Shown one piece after another: positions 1 through 11,723 of a DNA stretch of 64,000 bases. The stretch lies in assembly GCF_027409185.1 (NCBI RefSeq), contig NC_084474.1:23775382-23839381 (forward strand), given 5' to 3'. Position 1 is the stretch's first letter, and each line of letters begins with the position of its first letter. This stretch comes from Cynocephalus volans (Eukaryota > Chordata > Mammalia > Dermoptera > Cynocephalidae). A program made the position numbers and the translations under genes. The notes beneath the pieces were generated by a model. The model did not search any database, was not told where the DNA came from, and saw only the letters and a program-made list of their open reading frames with translations.

Positions 1-845
1 CTGATAGTGAAAGAAAATGCCAGAACAGGTTTTGCATAACACACATACAGGTTCCTTAAGAGCATGGTCCCCACATTCTCATACTTTAAACCCACATTAC
101 TTTCTTCCAAGCTTTAAAGTTGAATAGCCTTTAATTCCTCTTCGAAGCAGTTACAGAAGAGGCTTAGGTTGAGTTGCTCCCCTGATGCTTGGGAGAGTGA
201 TTAACACCTCTGCTACAGGAGTGATTTCATCCAGGGTTGTGGCAGCAGTTCCCTTTGCTTCCTCATCCTTAATCTTCAGTTCTCGCTCACTGCTATGCTG
301 AATGACCTAAGCACAGTCTGTGGGAAGTGAGCCTCAGAACCACTGAATAATTGCCGTTGCTCCAAGCACTCAGGGCAGTCTGGCAGCAGACAGAAACACG
401 TGACCGCAGAATGGATAATTTAGAACAGCAGCCATTATGGTCTGTGCCCAAAGGGAAAATGACTGGAAAAGGCCACAATCTCAATTTATCCTTGGTCTTT
501 TGTGACCTCCCCATAACACACTTGACTCAACACATTTTTGTTCTCTTTGTGCCAAATAATGCAACTACACAGCCAAGAGGGCTAATTATTCCAATTTACA
601 TGAGCTAAAAGATTGGAGCTTTTCCTCTAAGACCCTTGAACAATTGCACATATTGCATCTCAGTTCGAAGGCTATCCATTCACTATGCCTACACCTTCCT
701 ATCTTTACCTGTATAAAGTAACACAAATCTTGTTCTCTTTTTTCTGTCTTCTGTCCCCCTCCATAACACCCAGGCAGCATCAGTCACGGTACTGAATTGG
801 AGAGGCAAGGGGCTCCTAGCAGTTTTTTAGCTGGCTCAGATCAGA
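1..845. other. Intergenic, nothing recognised
   Basis: No convincing coding exon, RNA gene or named repeat was seen. Short open frames occur on both strands, but none has a recognisable domain or splice context. The segment belongs to the gene-poor interval upstream of RRS1. Confidence 0.5.
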
Positions 846-849
846 AGAC

Positions 850-1270
850 CTGAAGACTCATTCACTCACTCACTCATTCAACATATATTTATTAAATGCC
901 TGCAAGGAATTATGCTAAGTGCTGTGAGGAAATAAATGATTCAGATCTAGGGTTTATCCTGAAGGGGTTTACTGCCTCTGAGTAGAGATAAAACATGCAT
1001 GTAAATAACTATTATAATGCCAGGGGAGAGTGTGACACAGTCCATGGAGAAAGAAAGCCCCGTAGAGAGGAAAAGACAAAGAGCAGTTGAGTGATAGCTG
1101 ATGGGATCTGAGAGCATGTCACAGAGAAGGTTGTGTTGGAGGATAAATAGGGTTTGAGCCTTGGAGAGGGACAGAGGAACATTTAAGCTGAGCTGAGGAC
1201 CTGAGCAAAGGCACAAAAAAGTAGGACAGGACACTGGAGCAACAGTATCTCCTGACAGTTCAGTAGGTGC
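850..1270 (+). repeat. Old dispersed mammalian repeat, family not named
   Basis: The text runs from a 'CATTCAACATATATTTATTA' type opening through 'gcctgcaaggaattatgct' and 'gagcaaaggcac'. It follows the order of a very common eutherian repeat (growing-range sentence 'tatttattgagcacct', then 'gagcaaagacctgaag'). The same repeat recurs, better preserved, at 32400-33480 and 22740-25260. It is heavily diverged. I recognise the pattern but will not assign a family name. Confidence 0.45.
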
Positions 1271-1284
1271 AAAGAATTCTAGAT

Positions 1285-1450
1285 TTGGAATCAAAGCCAG
1301 AAGTCAAGGCCCAGCTTTGCTAGTTCTTAGTCTTGCAACCTCCATCACTTAACTTTTATGAGCTTCAGTTTCCTTCTCTAGCATGGGAAGATAATTACTG
1401 TTCAAATTTGCATGTAGTTGTGCAGATAAAATAGGATAACAAAGAAGTTA
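1285..1450 (+). repeat. MIR SINE remnant
   Basis: MIR core order is visible: 'cttcagtttccttctctagc' (equivalent to 'cctcagtttcctcatctgta') followed by 'gggaagataattactg' and 'cagataaaataggataa'. Diverged, no TSD visible. Confidence 0.6.
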
Positions 1451-1454
1451 AGGT

Positions 1455-2150
1455 GCTTGATTAGAATTAAACCTATGTTTCCTTTTCTCAAGACTCTTCT
1501 CATTTGCTCTATGTTTCTGCCTCCTAATTACTTCCCACAGTTTTCCTCACCTTGCCTTGAATATTTCATCCTCTTCCAACAGAAAAATAATAACAAGACT
1601 CTCATTAAATAGTGATCTTTCTGAGGCTGAGTGTAGGCGTTATTGTGTCCCTCTTGAAGACGGCTCCAGATTGACACCCTAGCTAAAACTATCCACTGAA
1701 CTTACACCCTTTGATAAGCTTCAGTGAGAAACATAAGTCTTCCAAATTCTAGCACACTGGAGTTAGTATTTTTGGCTCTTCTTTCAGTGCTCTTTAACTG
1801 GATTAGATGTGTAGATGAGATGACCTAATCATAGGTCAAAGTCAAACACACAAGGATCCTCAAACTGTTTCTTCTGATGATCAAATCAGGATTTCCTTTA
1901 ACTCTAAATCATAAATTATAAGCAATTATATGTGTATAATGAAACTTCCTCTAATACTAGCCTATAATCGTAGCAGAGATAAAAATATATAAATATTCAC
2001 ACATACTAAAAGAGTTATATTGGTGATCTTGATCATTTGAAATCATATATTAACAGAGGCATGTCAACTTTTCCATCCTGGGTTAAAAAGCTAGATATAG
2101 CAAAAAGGAGGTCATAGAGGCAGGATTTATACTTTTCATCTTTGTATTCA
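1455..2150. other. Intergenic, AT-rich, nothing recognised
   Basis: No coding signal, and no repeat that I can name. Confidence 0.4.
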
Positions 2151-2154
2151 CAAT

Positions 2155-2225
2155 GACTGATACAATGCCTGGCATATGCTAGATGCTCAGTAAATATTCA
2201 CTGGATGAATGAATGAATGAGTAAA
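2155..2225 (+). repeat. L2 3' end remnant
   Basis: Contains 'acaatgcctggcatatgct', 'gctcagtaaatattcactgg' and a short TGAA repeat, the standard L2 terminus. Confidence 0.6.
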
Positions 2226-2259
2226 AACTGTATCTCTAATCCTACCTCAAATCCCAAGT

Positions 2260-2900
2260 TTCATCATAAACTGGGTATCTTATTGGTACCTTAAACCCAA
2301 CTGGTAACAAACTGACCAAATTCATTATCTTCCCCTCAAAAAAATCCTCTTTTCATGATTTCCTATTTCCACTAATGATATCACCATTTTCTGAGTCACT
2401 CAAGCTAAAATCTGCATTCAGTTCCTCATCTCATATGCAGTCCCTTCCTATCAGTTATCAATTCCTGTTGATGGTTCCTTTAGGATATCATCATGTATGT
2501 TTCTTCTTTTTTCTTCATCTGTACTATCAACCATTTAAGACCATGGACCAATGCTCCTTCCTGTTGCTGTGATTATTTTGCTCCCTGTTGGGTAGAGAGG
2601 TGTTTCCTTTCTCAGATGAATTGCTGAAGCACTTTAAACTGTCATCACAGACCACCCCCCAATCCATGCTGAGGCCCAGAATTATCTTTTCAGTGCTAAC
2701 TTGTACAGATCCATTACATATACTTTTATGTCTCAATTCAAAGCGATTACTTGTCATTCTCACCAGACTCTGCTCCTTTACCCAAACCTGGAGAGCCTTA
2801 TGGATCCTTGATGTCCAGTTCAAATATCTCCTCATCCATAAGTCTGCAGGGACTTCCTCAGCCAAAGTACCTACTCCATGAATGCCTGGACCTCTTACTT
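2260..2900 (+). repeat. Possible L2-like remnant
   Basis: Pyrimidine-rich text such as 'tatcttcccctcaaaaaaat' and 'ccagttcaaatatctcctc' resembles the L2 3' half. It has no coding potential and the assignment is weak. Confidence 0.3.
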
Positions 2901-3269
2901 CAAACCTCTCTCAAGAAACTGACCAGAGGCAGGAGCCAAGGGCAGCCCCCACTACCCAGCAGAAGGCAGTGGCACTTGCAGGGTTCTAGGCAGAAGCCAA
3001 GGGTGGCACCTACCACTCAACATAAAGCAGGAGCATGCCGAAAACACCATGTCCACATGGGTATCCCACCACAGTCACTGCCACAGCCACAGCTGTGGCA
3101 AAAGCAGCTCACAACCACAATAGCAGCCACAGTCACTGTGCAGGTGGCCTGCCAGGCATTCAACTGCATTGACACAAGGAGAGTCACCAGCAAAGACTTT
3201 AAAAACAAGAGGAAGTCTCTCTCCTCAAAGGCCACTCCAGAGTAATAGAAGAAGCAACTGCTCTACCAC

Positions 3270-4256
3270 GTGACCAGACATCAATGTAGATATACTGGAA
3301 ATATGAAAACCAAAGAATATATGACACCACCAAAAGAATACAGTAATTCTCAAATACCAGACCCTATTGAGCAAGAAACCCTTGAAATGAGTGAAAAGGA
3401 ATTCCAAGCAAAGACCTTAAGGAAACTCAATGAGATATGGGAAGACTTGATAAGACAACATAATGAAAGGAGAAACAAAATCCAGGATATGAAGGAGGAA
3501 ATTTACAGAGAGATTAATACCTTTAAAAAATGTAGCAGAACTCATAGAACTGAAACATTCACTCAGCAAAATAAAAAATACAACCAACAGCTTAAGCATC
3601 AGGCTACAACAAGCACATGAAAGAATTTCTAATTTTGAAGATAGTAATTTCAAAATAACCCAGGCAAACCAAAAAAAAGAAAAAGAGAATATTTTTAAAA
3701 TGAAGAAAATATAAGAGGCAAGTACACAACCTTAAGCACACAAACATTCAAATCATGGGTGTTCCAGAAATGGAGGACAAAGGAAAAGGCATTGAAAAAC
3801 TATTCAGTGAAATAATAATGGAAAACTTCCCAGGTATAAAGAGTGGACACGGACCTTCAGATCCAGGAGGCTCAAAGATCCCCAAGCAGATTCAAACCAA
3901 AAAGATCCTCTCCAAGATACATTATAGTCAAACTGGCAAAGCTCAAAGACAAAAAGAGAGAATCTTGGAGGCAGCAAGAGAAAAGTGACAAGTCACCCAT
4001 GAGGAAGCTCCTAGCAGACTACAGCAGACTTCTCAACAGAAACTCTATAGGCAAGAGAAAATGGGAGGATATATTCAAAATACTAGAAGAAAAAATGTTG
4101 TCAGCCAACAATACTATACCCAGCAGGGCTATCATTCAGAAATGAGGGGGGAAAATGTGTATTTTCCAGACAAACAAAAACTGTGGGAGTTTTCCACCAC
4201 ACAACCAGCCCTGCAAGAAACCCTCAAGGGAGTCCTGCATCTGGAATCTGAAAAAT
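3270..4256 (+). pseudogene. L1 ORF1 remnant (RNA-binding protein)
   Basis: In sense frames one reads an N-terminal region (from MTRHQ), a charged coiled-coil-like stretch rich in K, E, N and Q, then the conserved C-terminal block 'DLQIQEAQRSPSRF' followed by 'PRYIIVKLAKLKDK' and 'ILEAAREK'. L1 ORF1 proteins bind L1 RNA and act as chaperones in the ribonucleoprotein particle. Here the frame is broken several times (for example after 'FKKC' near 3535, and near 3990), so no full ORF1 can be made. The same family copy appears inverted at about 6250-7320. Confidence 0.8.
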
Positions 4257-4439
4257 GATAATCGGTACCATGAATGCACAAGAAATAACAAAACCCACTG
4301 GTAGAACAAAAATGCAAATGAGAAAGAGAAAGAAACTAAATCATGCCACCTCAAAAACCCAACAAACGTCAAAGGCAAACAATAAAAGGGAAGAAAGGAA
4401 CAAAAGATATTTAAAACATCCCAACTAAAATCAATAAAA

Positions 4440-5825
4440 TGCCAGAAGTAAGACAATACCTTTTAATAACAACCCTAAATGCAAATGGATTAAACCCCCC
4501 TTCAAAAGACACAGACTAACTGACTGGATTAAGAAGCTAGACCCAACTATATGCTACCTGACATATAGTTGAGACTCACCTCACCTGTAAAGACACACAC
4601 AGACTAACAGTGAAGAGATGGAAAAAGATGTGCCATGCAAATGGAAACCAAAAGCTATTGGATAAAATACTTTAAACCGAAAACTATAAAATGAGACAAA
4701 AAAACCACACTATGTACTATGTAATGGTACAGGAATCTATTGAGCAAGAAGGCATAACAATCATAAATATATATGCGCCCAATACTGAAGCACCCAGATA
4801 TATAAAGGAAACACTATTAGCCCTAAAGAAAGAGATAGACCCCAACATGATAATAGTAGGGGATCTCAACACACCTCTCTTAGCACTGAACAGATCATCT
4901 AAGCAACAAATCAATAGAAAAACAAAGGATTAAAGCTACATTTTAGACCAACTGGACCGGGCAGTTATCTACAGAACATTTCATCCAACAACTTCAGAAT
5001 ATACATTCTTCTCATCAGCCCATGGAACATTCTCCAGGATAGAACATATGTCAGGTCACAAATCAAGTCTCAATAAATATTTAAAAATTGAAATCATTTT
5101 AAGTATCTTTTAAGAGCACAACAGATTAAAACTAGAAGTAAATAACAAGCAAAACTTGGGGAACTATACAGATACATGGAAATTAAACAACATGCTTTTG
5201 AATGACCTATGGGTCCAAGAAGAAATTAAACAGGAAATCAAAAAATTTCTTGAAACTAATGAAAATAAAGACACATCATACCAAAACCTGTAGGATACAA
5301 CAAAAGCAGTACTAAAAGGGAAGTTTATTACAATACATCAAAAGAATACAAAGATTTAAAATAAAAAACTTAGTGCTACACCTCAAAGAACTAGAAGAAC
5401 AAGAATAGTCCAAACCCAAAATTAGTAGATGGAAAGAAATAATTAAGATCAGAGCAGAACGAAATGAAATACAGACCCTAAAAATGATACAAGAGATCAA
5501 TGAAACAAAAAATTGGTTTTTTGAGAAGATAAACAAAATAGACAAGTCATTAAGTAGGCTAACCAAAAAAAGAAGAAGACCCAAATAACAAAAATCAGAA
5601 ATGAAAAAAGGAGACATTATGACCAACATCACAGAAATACAAAGAATCATTAGAGACTATTATAAACAACTATATGCCAACAAATTTGAAAACTTGGAGG
5701 AAATGGATAAATTTGTGGACACATACAAACTACCAAGACTGAACCAAGAAGAAACAGAAAACCTAAAAAACCCAATAACAAGCAATGATATTGAAGGAGT
5801 AATCAGCAGTCCAGTACCTAGGAAT
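4440..5825 (+). pseudogene. L1 ORF2 N-terminal part, endonuclease region, broken
   Basis: Fragments in sense order match L1 ORF2: 'ITTLNANGLNPP' near 4465, 'IINIYAPNTEAP' near 4760, 'DPNMIIVGDLNTPL' near 4840 (endonuclease active-site region), then '[19 protein letters not shown]' and '[10 protein letters not shown]' near 5660-5760. ORF2 supplies the endonuclease and reverse transcriptase of target-primed reverse transcription. After about 5820 the text jumps to the region encoding '[18 protein letters not shown]', deleting most of the RT domain, including its catalytic motif. Several stops also interrupt it. Confidence 0.85.
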
Positions 5826-5967
5826 CAATTTCAACAAGGAGGTAAAAGATCTCTACAATGAGAACTACAAATCACTGCTGAAAGAAATTAAAGAGGACAC
5901 AAAAAGATGAAAAGACATTCCATGCTGTTAGTTAGAAGAATTAACACTGTGAAAAAATCCATACTAT

Positions 5968-5981
5968 CCAAAGTGATCTAC
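5968..5981. repeat. Left copy of 14-bp target duplication CCAAAGTGATCTAC
   Basis: Identical to 8034-8047 and flanks the inverted L1 block. Without the block the host ORF2 reads through as ...[13 protein letters not shown]..., the normal L1 order, so this is a duplicated target. Confidence 0.85.
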
Positions 5982-8033
5982 TGGTGAGGTGAGTCTCTTG
6001 AAGACAGCATCCTGTTGGGTCTATCTTTTTAGTCCAAACAGTCACTCTGAGTCTTTTAAGTGGGGAATTTAGTCCTTTTACATTAAGAGTTATTATCAAA
6101 AGGTACTGACTTACTTCTGGCATTTTACTAATTTTTGTTTGGATGTTTTAAATATCTTTTGTTCCTTTCTTTCCATTTTATTCTTTGTCTTCTGTGTTTG
6201 TTGGTTTCTTGAGGTGGTTAGATAAGGATCCTTTCTCTTTATCATTTGCATTTTTGTTCTACCAATGGGTTTTGTTCTTTCTGGCGTATTCATGGTAGTG
6301 ATGATTGTTTTTCATATACCAGGTGCAGTACTCCCTTGAGGATTTCTTGTAGAGCTGGTCATATGGTGGCGAGCTCCCACAGTTTTTGTTTGTCTAGGAA
6401 ATATACTATTTCTCCTTCATTTCTGAAGGACAGTCTTGCTGGGTATAGTATTCTTGACTGGCAGTTTTAGTATTTTGAATGTATCATCTCATTCTCTTCA
6501 GGCCTTTAGGGTTTCTGATTTTTTTAAAAAGTCTGCTATTAGTCTGATAGCTTCCTCATAGGTGACTTGACACTTTTCTCTTGCTGCTTTTAAGATTCTC
6601 TGTCTTTGAGATTTACCAATTTGACTATAATGTGTCTTAGGGAGAACCTTTTAGGTTTGAGCCTATATTGGGATCTTTGAGCCTCCTGGATCTGAAAGTC
6701 CATATCTCTTTCTATACCTTTGAAGTTTTCTGCTCTTATTTTGTTGAATATATTTTCAATGACTTTTCTTTTTTCCTCCCCTTCTAGAACACCCATGATT
6801 TGGGCATTTCTGCACTTGAAGTTGTCTGGTATCCCTCTCAGATTTTCTTCATATTTTAAAATTCTTTTTTCTTTTCTTCTTCTTTTTTTTTTTTTTTTTT
6901 TTTTGTCCACCTGGGTTATTTTCAAAAGGCCATCTTCAAGATCAGATCAGAAATTCTCTCTTCTGCTTGTTCTAGCCTGCTGTTTAAGCTCTCTGTTGTG
7001 TTTTTTTATTTCATTGAATGAATACTTCAGCTCCACAAGCTCTGCTAGTTTCTTTATTAGGGCATAAATTTTTTGTATGCATTTCCTCCTTCAGGTCCTG
7101 TACTTTTTCTCATTTCATTGTGTCATCTGAGTCTTATTGTATCTCATTGAGTTTCCTTAGGATTGCTGCTTGGAATTCCTTTTCAGCCGTTTCAAGATCT
7201 GGTATTTGAGAATTATTATATTCCTTTGGTGGTGTCATATTTTCTTGCTTTTTCATATTTCTATGATCTCTACCTTGGTGTCTAGTCATCTGGACTAGAG
7301 CAGTTGCTTTTTCTAGCACTCTGGAGTGGGCTTTGAGGAGAGGGAGTTCCTCTTGTAGATGTGCCTTATAATGATGGTTGAAATGGGTGTTTTAGTATTG
7401 GTTCCATGTAGACAGTCTCTGTGTAGGTTCTCTGGCTGAATTCAGTGTTGGAGTTGTGAGCAAGTGCCTCTGTGGCCTAGTCATTGGGGCACTAAGTATT
7501 TACTTGCTGAGGATGATGACACTATGTTAGTTAGTCAGGATGTGGACAAGCTCTCAAATTTTGGGGAGTAGCACCTTGGAGTCTTGTTGCTCATAGGTTA
7601 TGGTGGGTGTTCTTGAGCAGGCCTGTTGGCACCCTGACTAGTTCCCACTGACCCTGATGGGTTCACTGGTGTATACAAGTGCTCCTCGATTTGAATGGGT
7701 TACCCTGGGTGGGTTTTCTCTTTTTTCTTTCCTCTTTCCAGGGCTCCACTGGTGACTCTCCTTCTGTTTATGCTGATGAGTGATCAGTAGGTCACCTATG
7801 AGGTATTGGTAGCTGCTGGTGTGGCAGCAAGCCACCCTGGTGGTGGCAGTTGTTATGGCAGTGGCTGTCACAGCCCACTCATTCAGCACTGCTGTCTGCA
7901 GCAGTGACAGGGAGTATTGCTAACAGCATGGCTGCCTGTCGCACTGGTGCCCTCAGTGGTGGCTGGGTTGGGCTCTCAGGTGCAGGGCCTGCTTATTGGG
8001 GTCCCACGTGGCTGTCTGTCACTCTGGCACCCC
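5982..8033 (-). mobile_element. Inverted L1 5' fragment inserted in the + L1
   Basis: Read on the minus strand from 8033 to 5982 it gives part of a 5'UTR, ORF1 (MTRHQGRDHRNMKK..., about 7290 down to 6290, frame-broken), the spacer, and the first ~45 codons of ORF2 ('ITLNVKGLNSPLKR', 'CCLQETHL'). It stops there with no 3' end and no poly(A) or poly(T). It is similar to, but clearly diverged from, the ORF1 of its host element, so it is not a local inverted duplication. It is flanked by a perfect 14-bp duplication. Confidence 0.85.
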
Positions 8034-9336
8034 CCAAAGTGATCTACAGATTCAATGCAATCCCCATCAAAATACCACTGACATTCTTCACAGAAATACA
8101 AAACATAATCCTAACATTCCTATGGAACAATAAAAGACCCCAAACAGACAAAGCAATCCTGAGAAAAAAATTAAAGCCAGAAGCATTATACTACCTGAGT
8201 TCAAATTACACTGCAAAGCTGTAGTAACCAAAACAGCATGGTATTGGCATAAAAACAGACACTCAGACTAATGCAACAGAGTGGAGAACTGAGAAATCAA
8301 CCCTCATACTTACAGCCAACTGATATTTGACAAGGGCCACAGGAGTATGCACTGGGGAAAGGATATCCTCTTCTCCGGACATCTATATGTAGAAGAATGA
8401 AACTAGACCTGTACTTTCACCATATACCAAAATCAACTCAAAATGGATTAAAGACTTTTATATAAGACCCAAAACTATAAAACCACTAAAAGAAAACAGG
8501 AGAGACACTTAAGGAAGTAGGACTCGGCAAAGACTTTATGAATAAGACCCTAAAAGCACAGGCAACAAAAGAATAAATAAACAAATGTCATTGTATCAAA
8601 CTAAAAAGCTTCTGCATAGCAAAAGAAACAGTTAACAGAGTGAAAAGACAACCTAAAGAATGGGAGAAAATGTTTGCAACCATGTATTCAACAAGAGATT
8701 AACATCCAGAATATACAAGGAACTCAGACAACTTAACAGTACAAAAACAAGTAACCTGATTTAAAAATGGGCAAAGGAGCTGAACGGGCATTTCTCAAAG
8801 GAAGATACATAAATGGCAACAGACATGAAAAAATGCTCACTATCGCTAAGCATCAGGGAAATGCAAATCAAAACCACACTGAGATATCTTACACCAGTTT
8901 GACTGGTGAGTATCAAAAAGACAGAGAATACCAAATGCTGGCAAGGACATGGAGAAAGGGGAACTCTCCTAAACTGTTTGTGTGACTGTAAATTAGTGCA
9001 GCCATTATGGGAAACAGAATGGAGATTCCTCAACAACTACAGGTAGAACTGCCATACAATCTAGCAACCCTGCTGCTAGGTATATACCCAAAGAAATGGA
9101 AATCATCATGTCAAAGGGATACCTGCACTCCCATGTTTATTGCAGTGCTATTTACAATAGCTAAGAGTTCAAACCAACCTAAATGCCCACCAATGGATGA
9201 CTGGATAAGGAAAATGTGCTATATATACACAATAGAATACTACTGTGGCATAAAAAGAAATGAAATTCTACCATTTGCAGCAACATGGATGAAAGAGGAA
9301 ATAATGTTAAGGGAAATAAGCCAGGAACAGAAATAG
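8034..9336 (+). pseudogene. L1 ORF2 C-terminal part
   Basis: Sense text gives '[20 protein letters not shown]' at the start, later 'GKGAERAFLKGRY' and 'EISYTSLTG', and finally 'YNLATLLLGIYPKKWKSSC', 'FIAVLFTIAKSSNQPKCP' and 'MKEEIMLREISQEQK'. This is the cysteine-rich C-terminal end of ORF2. Frames switch several times, so it is not translatable as one unit. It continues the host L1 directly after the inverted insert. Confidence 0.85.
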
Positions 9337-9458
9337 AAATACCACATGTCCTCACTCTAAGTGGGAGCTGAAAAAAAAAAGAGAAAGAAGGTAAGATACA
9401 ACAATCACAATAACTCCTTGAACTTTCAGAAGGAGAGAATGGAACTAAGAACACCAAA

Positions 9459-9485
9459 GGTGGGAAAGGGAAAGGGAAAGGGGGG
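9459..9485 (+). other. G-rich tract of L1 3'UTR, G-quadruplex motif
   Basis: Three GGG runs separated by AAA, then a run of six G, on the sense strand within the L1 3'UTR. A purine-rich, quadruplex-prone tract at this place is typical of mammalian L1s. Confidence 0.75.
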
Positions 9486-9589
9486 TTAGGGAGAAATTGG
9501 TAAAGGGCCGCACGCAAAAAATGTCACATTGTGTAATAGTAAAATTAAAATAAATAAATATTTTTTTTAAAAAAGAAAATACAAAGTGC

Positions 9590-10500
9590 AGAAAAGTATA
9601 ATCCTTTTTAGTTTAAAAAAGAAGAATATATATATTATATATGCAAGTGTATACATAATGTTTCCCAGTGGGAATTTATAAGAAGCTATTAACAATGGTT
9701 TTATATGAGGAGAACACTGGAAAAGAAGATTCAGAGCTTTTTTCATTTTTCCCTTCCTGTAGTTTGAGTTTTCCAATCTTAAAAATGTTTTGTTTGTAGT
9801 ATCAACAGGATTTTTCTGGATGGGAAGATTATGTCTGATTGTTGTTTTGTTTTTGTTTTTTTTCTTTGTTTCTCCCCATATTAAAGAAAAATAGCCTATT
9901 AAAAATACAAAGAAAGAAACTGACCACGTTTGGCTTTGCATTTTTGAAGTTTGTACACTTGTTTCTCTTCATCCTCACTAGCTTGTAAATTCATCCTCTT
10001 GTTCAAAAATATGTATGGAGTAGCTACCATGTGCAAGGAACTGGGATAGACACTGAAGATTCATCAGTAAAGAAGACAGTCATGGTGTGTGCCCTGGTGA
10101 AGCTTCCTTTGCAGTGTTCAAGGAACTGGCAAAGAGCCATAGTGACTGAAGGGGAAAGTAGACAAGGAAAAGTCAGAGGTGTGATCAGCACACCTTGCAG
10201 GCCACGATAAGGATTGAGGTATCTTCCCACTGTGAGAAAAGCCATCGATGGACTTTATGCAGAGGGAAGATATACTGGATTTGGGTTTGTCAGAGATTCC
10301 ACTGGCTGCTGTGTGGAGAATTGAATGTAGAATCACTAGTTAAGGTGGCTACTCCCATACCTAGGCAAATAATGATGACAGCATGCTCTAGAGTGGTACC
10401 AGTAAAGATGAAGAAAGACAAATCAGGGTTACTTTTTAGAGATAAAGCCCTCAAAACTTGTTAATGGATTGAATGTGGAAGGAGAAAGAAACAGAGGAAT
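9590..10500. other. Intergenic, nothing firm
   Basis: AT-rich to about 9930, then unassigned sequence. Short frames on both strands have no recognisable domain. Confidence 0.4.
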
Positions 10501-10523
10501 TAAGGTTAAGTCCTAGGCTTTTC

Positions 10524-10633
10524 CACACAATACCTTTTTTTTTTTTTTGGCAGCTGGCTGGTACTGGGATCTGAACACGTGATCTTGATGTTATAAAGCT
10601 GTGCTCTAACCAATAGAGCTAACTGGCCAGCCC
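10524..10633 (-). mobile_element. tRNA-derived SINE monomer (CYN-like), minus strand
   Basis: Reverse-complement text reads 'GGCCAGTTAGCTCTATTGG' then 'TTAGAGCACAGCTTTATAAC', a box B-like 'GTGTTCAGATCCC', and a poly(A) (T run at 10534-10547). The left flank (from 10508) and right flank (from 10634) share 'aagtcctag', a probable TSD. Here the tRNA anticodon arm differs from the dimeric copies elsewhere in the window. Confidence 0.8.
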
Positions 10634-10744
10634 AAGTCCTAGCTTTTTGACATGAGCAACTGCATGGATGCCATTTACTGAAAGAGAAAATGTTGGAGGC
10701 AGAGCCAGTTCAGGAGGGTGATAAGTAGACATTACATGATTTAC

Positions 10745-10960
10745 CAATGACAAACACAAAGAGAATTATCACTCATCCTAAAAACAACCCTGACAGACAG
10801 GTATTATTATCCCAATGTGGACATCAAAGCCTTTACAGATAGCAAGGAGAAGTTAAGTCACTTGCCCAACGTCACACAAGTGACAATGGCTGAGGCAGGG
10901 GTGCAACCCACCTCTCTCTGGCTTCTAAAGCTAAGGGGGGTCAATGGCTCCCAGTGCAGC
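10745..10960 (-). repeat. MIR SINE remnant, minus strand
   Basis: Contains 'ggtattattatcccaatgtg', then 'gaagttaagtcacttgccca' and 'acgtcacacaagtgac', the reverse-complement MIR core. Confidence 0.75.
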
Positions 10961-10964
10961 CAAG

Positions 10965-11525
10965 GCTCTGGGTTGTTCCATGATGCCCTCTCAGACCCAC
11001 ACGCCCTGCAGAGGTCGGCTGAAAGGAGAAGTGGTCAAGTCTGGAGAACTTCCCTACTACCCAATTTACTGGGCTCCCCACTCCCCACCCTGTGATTAAT
11101 AGAGGTTCAAGAGCTGTTCAGTCTCCAAACCATTTTGCTTTAGGAAGTTTTAATTTGAAAAATGAGACAAGTAGTTTCAGTGCTGTCATCAATAGGAAAT
11201 TAGGGGATAAAAAGAAATCTATATAGATGGATTTTAAATATTCATAAGGAGAGCTTTTGGGTCTCTGCCCTGTTCCTCTCCTCTATCCTCCTTGCCCAGA
11301 TAACCTGTCACATCAGTGTAATGGACACAAGCTATGGTGTGGACCACATCAGCAGATGCTGAAGACAGTGATAGGATTCGTGGTCAACAATGGCCTGAGC
11401 CTTGCTTCCGCAGGAACCTATCTCTTTTGGGAAGTGATTCAATAAAGAGTCTTTGACATGGCTCCTCTCAAGTAGCCACAAGACAAGATGCACTGGACAG
11501 CTATGGGCACAAAGAAATGACAATC
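10965..11525. other. Intergenic, nothing recognised
   Basis: No coding, RNA or repeat assignment could be supported. Confidence 0.4.
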
Positions 11526-11707
11526 TGATTTAAAAGAGGCCTGCAAGGGAGTATAAATTGGTACACCCTCTTTGACTGCAATTTGTGAAATGCACCAAAA
11601 TTTAAAATGTAGATTCCCTTTGACCTAGTGTTTCTACTTCTAGGACACTTATCAGAACAAGTGTACAGATGTATATGCAAGGATGTTTGCAGATACACTT
11701 TGTAAGT

Positions 11708-11723
11708 TGAAATGCGTAATTTG
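11708..11723. repeat. TSD tgaaatgcgtaatttg (partner 13721-13736)
   Basis: Matches 'tgaaatgtgtaatttg' on the other side; the single change is CG to TG. The insertion joint in element orientation is TTTC/AAAT, close to the L1 endonuclease preference. Confidence 0.85.

Larger units (their letters stand above)
2905..9585 (+). mobile_element. Damaged LINE-1, + strand, carrying an inverted L1 insert
   Basis: The order is 5'UTR fragment (about 2905-3270), ORF1 remnant (3270-4256), spacer, ORF2 start (about 4450), ORF2 endonuclease region, a deletion of most of the reverse transcriptase near 5820, an inverted L1 block (5982-8033), ORF2 C-terminus (8034-9336), 3'UTR with purine-rich tract (about 9337-9545) and an A-rich end near 9570. 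Frameshifts and stops occur in both ORFs, so it is inactive. No flanking TSD was found. The identity is secure; the exact 5' boundary is not. Confidence 0.9.

Noticed and set aside
8761-9336. Open frames 8767-9336 as host protein genes
   Set aside because: They are segments of L1 ORF2 with frame breaks.
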